Source: an uncultured bacterium
GTDB taxonomy: Bacteria; Bacteroidota; Bacteroidia; Bacteroidales; Muribaculaceae
Direction: 5' to 3'
DNA: 62,441 nt
NCBI GenBank assembly: GCA_905214735.1
Contig: CAJMNI010000011.1
Location: forward strand, 1-62,441
Each line of letters starts with the position of its first letter. The stretch's first letter is position 1. Below are positions 61,955-62,441 of this stretch, piece by piece. The position numbers and the translations under genes were made by a program. A model generated the notes under the pieces. The model saw only the letters and a list, made by a program, of their open reading frames with translations, had not been told where the DNA came from and did not search any database.

Positions 61955-62441
61955 CGTGCCTAAAAATGACGACTCAGGACCGTCATCGGACAGAAAAAAG
62001 ACCGCCACGGACGCTTATTCGTTACCAACTCGTTACCCGATTTTTCAAAATTGGAAATGGTAACGATTGGGTAACGAATAGTGCTGCATAAAACATAATA
62101 TCAGCATGTTACGAGAAGCCAACTCGGACATAACCCGGAAAAATGCGGTCAAAATCCGGACATGGATTCGAGCAAATCTGAGCCGGAGTTTCTACCATTT
62201 TTCATTCCGTTCCAATTCCAGAATCTTTCGTCATTCTCAATGAGGTGTTCAAGACCATTCTTTCAGTGTCCGACATTAGTCCGACACTGGCCGGAATCGG
62301 TCTAAGCAAACTAAATGTTAAACTCGTTATCATGTCAAACCACGGCTCAAACCGGGTTTATGATAACCACCAAATCCTCGTTAGATGATGGAAAAACCGG
62401 GGCGGCGTGACCCCCGAGGCCGAAGTCCGCTTGACCACGGA
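61955..62441. other. Gene-free region after ssrA with inverted repeats
   Basis: I see no supported gene in this 490-bp stretch. It holds a paired set of CGTTACC words (62017-62079) and two inverted repeats: CAGTGTC (62264-62270) with GACACTG (62283-62289), and GTTATCAT (62326-62333) with ATGATAAC (62360-62367), the last with inner AAACC/GGGTTT pairing. The 3' end of ssrA is a frequent integration site, so these may be remains or arms of an attachment region. Confidence 0.4.
62017..62079. repeat. Inverted pair of CGTTACC-containing repeats
   Basis: ATTCGTTACC (62017-62026) and CGTTACCC (62031-62038) face GGTAACG (62059-62065) and GGGTAACGAAT (62069-62079) on the opposite strand, an imperfect 21-bp inverted repeat that carries two direct copies of CGTTACC in each arm. 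Confidence 0.75.

Noticed and set aside
61785..62063. Plus-strand frame overlapping ssrA and its downstream region
   Set aside because: Its first half is the tmRNA T-arm and acceptor stem read as protein (VPRLDEGSIPSSST), a well-known artefact, and the rest covers the terminator and repeats.

Overview
The window reads as chromosome from a gut-type member of the Bacteroidales, most likely Muribaculaceae-like (inference from overall gene content; no database was searched). Supporting signs are promoters of the Bacteroidetes form (TTTG, about 20 bp, TAnnTTTG), few Shine-Dalgarno sites, a TonB-dependent receptor with a carboxypeptidase-regulatory-like N-terminus, a BACON-type lipoprotein, a DUF4293 gene, the type IX secretion translocon SprA, and a tmRNA tag ending in NYALAA. 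I see no complete insertion sequence, prophage, CRISPR array or tRNA gene.

Layout. 1-14 kb: a cut gene at the left edge, DUF4293, plsC-thiD on the plus strand, then a minus-strand run (histidine phosphatase, DUF3843-like, hisS, TonB receptor, OmpP1/FadL-like barrel, a Trp/Gly/Asn-rich repeat protein, trmN). 14.1-14.6 kb: a 441-bp palindromic element with 30-bp terminal inverted repeats, just before lon. 14.6-25.6 kb: lon, a convergent and overlapping DEAD-box helicase, an ECF sigma factor, tgt-lptG, a TPR protein, and dnaA on the minus strand. 25.6-26.0 kb: an AT-rich spacer beside dnaA with DnaA-box-like words and an inverted repeat, a candidate oriC. From there to 46.1 kb all 18 genes run on the plus strand: thiS-thiE-like-thiE-thiG-thiC-thiH, sodB, rsfS-ftsH, an RND efflux operon, lpxA, cdsA-recR-GNAT, an OmpA lipoprotein and a GH25 lysozyme. 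46.2-61.2 kb: a BACON lipoprotein (-), clpB (+) behind a sigma-54-like promoter, then a minus-strand operon LysM/PBP-like - beta-barrel - ruvA - sprA. 61.4-62.4 kb: ssrA with promoter and terminator, then about 490 bp without genes but with repeats of the kind seen at integration sites.

Functionally the window mixes housekeeping genes (replication start, tRNA charging and modification, protein quality control by Lon, FtsH and ClpB, ribosome rescue and hibernation, thiamine synthesis) with envelope building (LpxA, LptG, CdsA, PlsC, RND pump, SprA). The least explained parts are the 441-bp inverted-repeat element, the repeat protein at 11.5-13.0 kb, the orphan promoter/terminator pair near 1.0 kb, the dnaA-thiS spacer, the palindromes before the efflux operon, the sigma-54-like site before clpB, and the sequence downstream of ssrA.
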